From Pseudomonadota bacterium (GTDB lineage Bacteria > Bdellovibrionota > Bacteriovoracia > Bacteriovoracales > Bacteriovoracaceae), in contig JAEYUK010000195.1 in NCBI GenBank assembly GCA_023432655.1, forward strand, positions 1 to 9,680: a stretch of 9,680 bases of DNA, in the 5' to 3' direction. Shown here piece by piece: positions 5,330 to 9,680 of this stretch. The position numbers and the translations under genes are program-made. How positions within the stretch are numbered: the first letter of the stretch is position 1; every line of letters begins with the position of its first letter. The notes below the pieces were generated by a model that saw nothing but the letters and a program-made list of their open reading frames with translations, was not told the DNA's origin and did no database searches.

Positions 5330-6286
5330 ATGACAAAAAATATGGGCATGTTACCATTAACGGGCATGCAAAAACTTGATCAATTTTTATTTACTGGTGA
5401 GCAGTTTATCCCAGGGAATCGTGTTCAGTTACGCTTAGGGATGATTGCTCTGTTATTAAATCGAAACGTCTTAATTGAAGATGTCCCCGGGATGGGCAAA
5501 ACGACGCTGGTGAAATATTTTGCCAAAAGTAGCGGTTTAAAGTTTCAAAGAATCCAGTTCACAAGCGACCTCTTACCATCCGATATCTTAGGTATTTCAA
5601 TTTTTCATAAAGAGTCTGAACAATTTATTTTTAAACCAGGTCCGATCTTTGGAGAGTTGATTCTCGCTGATGAACTTAACCGAGGTACGCCCAAAACTCA
5701 AAGCGCCCTTCTTCAGGCAATGGAAGAAAAACATGTGACGATAGATGGAGTTACTCATCCACTGCCGGAGCGTTTCTGCCTTTTTGCCACCCAAAATCCA
5801 AGAGGGCAGTACGGCACCTATCCCCTACCGGAATCTCAGTTAGATCGGTTTCTTTTCAAGTTTTCCATGGGTCATCTTTCTAAAAAAGAAGAGATCGAAT
5901 TATTGATGAGTGGCCCCCGCGGTGAAGCCTTGGATAAGCTCCATGCTTCTTTTACTCATGAAGAGCTGGCCATGTGGCAAAAAGAAATTAAGGCCGTCAC
6001 GGCCTCAGGAATGATCTTGGAATACCTGGCCGATATTCTTCAGAGCGCCCGCAGGCTTGAAGATGCTTTAGGGTTAAGCCCAAGGGCCGGGCTCGAGCTT
6101 TTAGAGGCCTCCAGGGCCTGGGCCTATTTCGAAAAAAGAAATTATGTGATTCCTGATGATATTCAGGCCGTTTTCCCTTATGTGGCCGGTCACCGGATGT
6201 TTTCTGGCCATTCGCTACCCACTGAATTGGAGAAAATAAGGGCGAAAGAGTTCATTTCTTCCGTTCCTTTCGTCAAAGAAAAATGA
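5330..6286 (+). CDS. MoxR-family AAA+ ATPase
   Basis: A cytosolic chaperone-like ATPase of the MoxR class, which typically works with DUF58 or von Willebrand-type partners encoded next to it. In the 318 residues I see Walker A EDVPGMGKTTL (50-60, Lys57), QFTSDLLPSDILG (76-88), and Walker B LILADELNR (110-118, Asp114/Glu115). GTPKTQSALLQAMEE (119-133) follows, then THPLPERF, sensor 1 ATQNP (153-157), YPLPESQLDRF with the arginine finger at 173, and a C-terminal lid with LSPRAGLELLEASRAWA. All catalytic positions are present. The ATG at 5330 has only a weak SD-like GAG ten bases upstream; later in-frame ATGs at 5342 and 5348 have no better one. Its stop overlaps the next start as ATGA, so it is the first gene of a three-gene coupled operon. 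The specific client is unknown. Confidence 0.94.
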   Translation: MTKNMGMLPLTGMQKLDQFLFTGEQFIPGNRVQLRLGMIALLLNRNVLIEDVPGMGKTTLVKYFAKSSGLKFQRIQFTSDLLPSDILGISIFHKESEQFIFKPGPIFGELILADELNRGTPKTQSALLQAMEEKHVTIDGVTHPLPERFCLFATQNPRGQYGTYPLPESQLDRFLFKFSMGHLSKKEEIELLMSGPRGEALDKLHASFTHEELAMWQKEIKAVTASGMILEYLADILQSARRLEDALGLSPRAGLELLEASRAWAYFEKRNYVIPDDIQAVFPYVAGHRMFSGHSLPTELEKIRAKEFISSVPFVKEK

Positions 6287-7158
6287 GAGTTAAATCCTGG
6301 GCAAAAACACAGTTCAAAAAGAAGCCCCGGATCTACATTATGCCCACACGGATGGGTGGCTACCTTAACGGGCTTATTTTTCTCATGTTCCTTCTGTCAG
6401 TTGGATATGGAAATAATCTTCTTCTGATTTTTACCTTATTTCTTTTTGGTTTTAATATACTTTGGCTCATTCAGACTCATTTTTATCTTCATCGCTTTAA
6501 AGGTCTAAGTGTTTCGATTGAGGACGGCTTTGCGAAAGAAGATGTTTTGGTACAAATAAGTTGGGATGATTATGCTGAAGGCACTTCAAATTTGGAGTTG
6601 TGTCTCGAAACGGACCGTAACTCCATTCCTGTAACTCAAGGACTGTGCCGTTTTCCTTTAAGAGGTATTTGGAATATTTCGCATCTTAAAGTGGCAACCG
6701 TCATGCCCTATGGTCTCTATCGTGCCTGGAGATATTTACCTCTCCATGAGATTAAGGCCTTCGTTTACCCTGAGAAGTTAAAAGACGTTCCTCCATTAGA
6801 TATTAAGAGTCAGATAGATGAAGGGGATCTCGCCGCCCAGGAGAAGGGACTTCATGATTTTTGGGGAATGGGTCCCTATCAGGGGGAAGAGCTGAGAAGG
6901 ATTAGTTGGAAACACTACGCGCGTTTAGGAACACTGGTGGTTAAAGAAGGAGAAAGATTTTCAACTTCAAAAATTAATTTCCGTTATTATCCTGAATTAC
7001 CTGATAAGGAGCTTCAGCTTTCACGACTGGCAACTCAGATGCTTTATTGTCATAAAAATGAAATTCATTTTTCACTTAATACAGGAACTTTTAAACGAGA
7101 TTCAGGTAGAGGTCAGAATCATTTGAAGGAATGCCTCCGGGAGCTTAGTAAATGTTAA
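6283..7158 (+). CDS. DUF58 domain membrane protein
   Basis: Usual partner of MoxR ATPases; its biochemical role is not established, and it is generally linked to envelope or complex assembly. The 291-residue product starts with a basic stretch, then PTRMGGYLNG and two adjacent membrane helices (about 27-42 and 44-64). A soluble domain follows. MPYGLYRAWRYL (141-152) and VYP (161-163) lead to the DUF58 core GPYQGEELRRISWKHYARLGTLVVKE at about 197-222, which carries the conserved Gly-Glu, Arg-x-Ile-x-Trp and Ala-Arg-x-Gly positions. It is on the short side for the family and ends about 70 residues after the core. The start overlaps moxR by four bases, and the stop overlaps the transglutaminase gene by seven. 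No SD is obvious, consistent with coupled translation. Confidence 0.9.
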   Translation: MRVKSWAKTQFKKKPRIYIMPTRMGGYLNGLIFLMFLLSVGYGNNLLLIFTLFLFGFNILWLIQTHFYLHRFKGLSVSIEDGFAKEDVLVQISWDDYAEGTSNLELCLETDRNSIPVTQGLCRFPLRGIWNISHLKVATVMPYGLYRAWRYLPLHEIKAFVYPEKLKDVPPLDIKSQIDEGDLAAQEKGLHDFWGMGPYQGEELRRISWKHYARLGTLVVKEGERFSTSKINFRYYPELPDKELQLSRLATQMLYCHKNEIHFSLNTGTFKRDSGRGQNHLKECLRELSKC

Positions 7159-9017
7159 AAAGTGACTGGAAACAAAGTTTCATCCTTTTGATTTTCATAT
7201 TTCTTCTCCATGAAACACTTACGACCACAACTACGGCCTTAGTGGTTTTAGGTCTGGGGCTTTCGGGTTTTAGGATAAAGCTCCATAAGCATATTCGTAA
7301 TTTTCTCGCTTTAGGAGTTTTTGCTTCTTACTGGATCACTTACGGCAAGATCATTGACCCGGAAGTTGGATTAAACTTTTTAACCAGTATCATCGCCTTA
7401 AAAATCCTGGAAAGAGAAGACAGACGAGATCGATATATGATCTTTTTCGGTTTAATTCTTTTGATATCTGCCGGGGCATTATTCGAGAGGACTCTGACTT
7501 ATGTGTTCTTCTTTGGTGGTTCATTCCTGATTCTGTTAAGTGATTTTTATTCTTTTGTTGAACGAAAGTTTAAAGCGAAAGAGGTGATTCTGGGACTCAC
7601 CTGGATACTTCCCCTCACCTTCCTGATGTTCTTTTTAGTTCCCCGCTCTCTTAATCCTATTCCCTTTCATCAGGGTAAAACTGGACCCGGGGAAATGGGC
7701 TATACCCCTGATGTTAATATTTCGGATATAGAATCCCTCGTCTCAAATCCGGCACCGGTTTTCCAGGTTTTACTTAATAAGAATTTAAACCAACATGAAC
7801 TTTACTGGCGGGGAAATACACTTTCCTACACCGATGGCTGGAATTGGATTCAGATGTCTCAGGATCAGGAGGGACCAGAGTTCTTGTTAGGAACAAAAGC
7901 TCTTAGTGATGAAATCAAGCAAAGTTTCCGTCTCTATGGAAAGTCGGAGTATTTTTTTACCCTGGATACTCCCCGAACGATTAGCTTTGGTAAAAATGTG
8001 CTGGGCCTGGGTTCGAAAGGCACTCTTAATCAAAAGAATAGAAGCTGGGTTCCTCGCTATGAAGTTATAAGCGGCCCTGGAAGACCAATAGAAGACCTTG
8101 AGTCTCAGCAGTACTACCTTCAAGTGCCATGGTCCAAAACTCTGAAGCAAAAAGTTACTAAGACATTTCAGGGAGAGTCTTTAGAGGAGGTTGTGGCCTC
8201 AATTCGTAGTCATTTTGTCACAGAGAAATTCAGTTATTCTTTAAGCCCGGGCAGAAGCCAGAGCTTTCAGGAATTTATGAATAGGAAAATTGGACTTTGT
8301 TCTCATTATGCCTCTGCAGTTGCTCTTATTCTTCGTACCAAAGGGATCCCAGCTCGTTTAGTCTCAGGCCACATGGGGGGAAATTATAATCGTTTTGCAG
8401 ATTTTTATCTCGTTTCACAAAACGATGCCCATGTCTGGGTGGAAGCTCAAAGCGGCGGTAAGTGGATAAGACTAGACCCTACTGAGTGGATCGCACCTGA
8501 TCGAGTCCGGCTGGGTGGAGAGGCATTCATTGAAAGCGTTCAGGAAAGTGCTCTTATAGGGGGCAAATTCTTTCGAGGACCCCGGTTTATTCAGGATTTA
8601 AAGATGTGGTTTGGCCAATGGGATTTTCTCTTCTATCAGTGGCTGGAAGAAATGGATTATCACTCTCAGGAGGCGATGCTCTCGAAGTTTAAATTTAAAA
8701 GGGAGTGGCTCTTTTCGGTCATTCCTCTCCTGATGGTCATTTTTATGGGCCTGTACTCGTGGTATCTGAAAAGAAATACTGACACAAAACAAACAGATCC
8801 ACTGCAGAAACTGTGGCAACTTTTTTTTGAGAAAGCACATAAGCGCGGGCTTCTTCTGTCTCGGACCTCACTTCAGGAGTCATCGAAAGAACTAAAACTT
8901 TATCAAGGGGCCCAGCGGGAACAGATGGTTGAAATTTGGAAGGAACTGCAGGAAGTTAGTTTTCAAAATAGCACCCAAACTTTAAGTGCTCTAAAAAAGA
9001 AAATCCGAAGACTTTAA
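7152..9017 (+). CDS. TgpA-like membrane-anchored transglutaminase
   Basis: A multipass membrane protein with a papain-like transglutaminase/protease domain, probably facing outward from the inner membrane. Of 621 residues, the first ~165 form about five to six hydrophobic helices (DUF3488/TgpA N-terminal type; for example 10-40, 50-64, 95-130 and 145-163). A long soluble part follows. The catalytic domain has GLCSHYASA (Cys383), RTKGIPARLVSGHMGG (395-410), NDAHVWVE (His427) and WIRLDPTEW (Asp442), so the Cys-His-Asp triad is intact. One more membrane helix (about 520-538) precedes a cytosolic tail resembling DUF4129. The ATG at 7152 has GGGAG eight bases upstream and overlaps the DUF58 gene by seven bases. 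In Pseudomonas TgpA is essential, but the substrate is unknown. The stop overlaps a convergent gene by four bases. Confidence 0.93.
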   Translation: MLKSDWKQSFILLIFIFLLHETLTTTTTALVVLGLGLSGFRIKLHKHIRNFLALGVFASYWITYGKIIDPEVGLNFLTSIIALKILEREDRRDRYMIFFGLILLISAGALFERTLTYVFFFGGSFLILLSDFYSFVERKFKAKEVILGLTWILPLTFLMFFLVPRSLNPIPFHQGKTGPGEMGYTPDVNISDIESLVSNPAPVFQVLLNKNLNQHELYWRGNTLSYTDGWNWIQMSQDQEGPEFLLGTKALSDEIKQSFRLYGKSEYFFTLDTPRTISFGKNVLGLGSKGTLNQKNRSWVPRYEVISGPGRPIEDLESQQYYLQVPWSKTLKQKVTKTFQGESLEEVVASIRSHFVTEKFSYSLSPGRSQSFQEFMNRKIGLCSHYASAVALILRTKGIPARLVSGHMGGNYNRFADFYLVSQNDAHVWVEAQSGGKWIRLDPTEWIAPDRVRLGGEAFIESVQESALIGGKFFRGPRFIQDLKMWFGQWDFLFYQWLEEMDYHSQEAMLSKFKFKREWLFSVIPLLMVIFMGLYSWYLKRNTDTKQTDPLQKLWQLFFEKAHKRGLLLSRTSLQESSKELKLYQGAQREQMVEIWKELQEVSFQNSTQTLSALKKKIRRL

Positions 9018-9199
9018 TCCATAACTTTGAAATCAGCGTCAACCACGGAGCTGTCTTTACCCTTGGGAGGATTCGGGGTTGATTTATCTTTATTGGAGAG
9101 TTGGTCGTCACGAATGGTCTTCATCACCTGATACATTTGGTAAAAACGGCGTATAAAATAAATGAAGAAAACAACGACGATCAGTTTTAGTAGTTTCAT
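9014..9199 (-). CDS. 61-residue single-pass membrane protein of unknown function
   Basis: A short N-terminal charged residue pair, then LIVVVFFIYFIRRFYQMY, a single membrane helix (about 5-17) with a basic end. A hydrophilic, proline- and lysine-containing tail closes with VVDADFKVMD. The layout recalls small DUF4834-type proteins (hydrophobic N-terminus, charged linker, acidic-aromatic C-terminus), but that is an impression only. The positive-inside rule suggests the tail is cytosolic. The ATG at 9199 has no good SD. Its stop codon shares four bases (9014-9017) with the stop region of the convergent transglutaminase gene. It lies 40 bases downstream of the next minus-strand gene and may be cotranscribed with it. 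Confidence 0.6.
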   Translation of the reverse strand: MKLLKLIVVVFFIYFIRRFYQMYQVMKTIRDDQLSNKDKSTPNPPKGKDSSVVDADFKVMD

Positions 9200-9239
9200 G
9201 AGCTAACATTAGATGGATGAAAGTAAAAAAGCAAGAATT

Positions 9240-9680
9240 CTAGGTCTCTGATTCCTCGGATTTTTCTTCCTCTTCTTGTTTCAGTCGCTCTAATTTCTCT
9301 TTTAATTTTTCTTCGTTAAGCTTCTTAAATTCTTCAGTTTCTTCACTGATTTTAGCGTCATGATCTCTGAAGAAAATAGAGTTTACAAACTGACGAAGTT
9401 TCATTTTCTCTGCTTCACCAATGGCATGAATGAGACCATGGTACTCTGGTACTTTCCCTGGCCCTTTGATAGGGACGATGTGTATGTACATGGGGACAGG
9501 TTGTGTGAGATGAAAATTTAAACCCTTCTCTAATGGCACATCACAGGTAAGAATCATGTCGGTTTCTGACAATTTACTCACCTTAATAGCGATATTGATT
9601 TCACCCAGAGAAGCCGGACTAGTCTTTTTTAAGAAGACCTTTTTTTGATTTTTCTTTACCGCCGGTGTCTTGGATGTGAT
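9240..9680 (-). CDS. PilZ-like protein with charged C-terminal tail (partial, N-terminus off the right edge)
   Basis: The reading frame stays open to the right edge; 146 residues are visible and the true start is outside the window. From the edge it reads TSKTPAVKKNQKKVFLKK, a lysine-rich segment. A compact beta-rich region follows (INIAIKVSKLSETDMILTCD, PVPMYIHIVPI, EYHGLIHAIGEAEKMKLRQFV). Its final 'GEAEKMKLRQFVNSIFF' helix is typical of how PilZ domains end. The last ~40 residues are almost only Glu, Lys, Leu and Arg (EEFKKLNEEKLKEKLERLKQ then EEEEKSEESET), probably a charged helix or coiled coil. The diagnostic PilZ RxxxR and DxSxxG motifs would lie upstream or are degenerate, so c-di-GMP binding cannot be claimed. 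A GTG at 9581 could serve as a start but would cut the domain, so I do not use it. Confidence 0.6.
   Translation of the reverse strand: MTSKTPAVKKNQKKVFLKKTSPASLGEINIAIKVSKLSETDMILTCDVPLEKGLNFHLTQPVPMYIHIVPIKGPGKVPEYHGLIHAIGEAEKMKLRQFVNSIFFRDHDAKISEETEEFKKLNEEKLKEKLERLKQEEEEKSEESET

Noticed and set aside
9240..9581. GTG at 9581 as the start of the right-hand gene
   Set aside because: The frame is open to the window edge and the upstream codons continue a sensible protein, including a beta strand of the same domain; no SD precedes the GTG.
1..9680. Mobile elements, CRISPR arrays, tRNA or rRNA genes, phage or defence systems
   Set aside because: No transposase or integrase frames, no direct repeats with spacers, no cloverleaf or rRNA-like stretches seen on either strand.

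Overview
The window is about 9.7 kb of AT-leaning (low-40s % GC by eye), gene-dense bacterial chromosome with no mobile element, CRISPR array, rRNA or tRNA that I can see. It is most likely a Gram-negative, proteobacterium-like organism. LysC and Asd closely resemble the gammaproteobacterial types, including an E. coli-style lysine riboswitch, but DapB is the short form more usual outside that group. Several small genes match nothing I recognise. A Bdellovibrio/Bacteriovorax-type bacterium would fit, but that is a guess from the overall mix and not shown by any single feature.

Region 1 (1-3139) is a lysine/diaminopimelate locus. A minus-strand operon lysC-dapB-dapA (dapA runs off the left edge) is transcribed from a sigma70-like promoter at 3041-3069 through a well-preserved lysine riboswitch (2853-3030) and an alternative hairpin (2801-2865). 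Region 2 (3140-4240) is asd, divergent from lysC. Together these four enzymes cover aspartate phosphorylation, reduction to the semialdehyde, condensation with pyruvate and reduction to tetrahydrodipicolinate. Lysine can act twice: on the RNA, and on the ACT domains of LysC.

Region 3 (4241-5329) holds three unrecognised small genes. The first is a plus-strand exported 93-residue protein whose Shine-Dalgarno (SD) sequence is buried in a 13-bp inverted repeat. The other two are minus-strand cytosolic proteins of 70 and 78 residues. A perfect 10-bp hairpin separates the convergent genes, and a rho-independent terminator lies between the two minus-strand genes, almost touching the SD of the second.

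Region 4 (5330-9017) is a translationally coupled plus-strand operon: MoxR-family AAA+ ATPase, short DUF58 membrane protein, and a TgpA-like membrane transglutaminase with an intact Cys-His-Asp triad. Such trios are widespread; the specific substrate is unknown.

Region 5 (9014-9680) has two minus-strand genes: a 61-residue single-pass membrane protein that overlaps the transglutaminase gene tail-to-tail by 4 bases, and a 5'-truncated gene with a PilZ-like region and a highly charged tail.

Most of the window is ordinary metabolism and envelope maintenance. The points most worth a second look are RNA-level: the lysine riboswitch with its unusual expression platform, the SD-burying hairpin at 4267-4299, and the terminator placed directly before a gene at 4863-4908.
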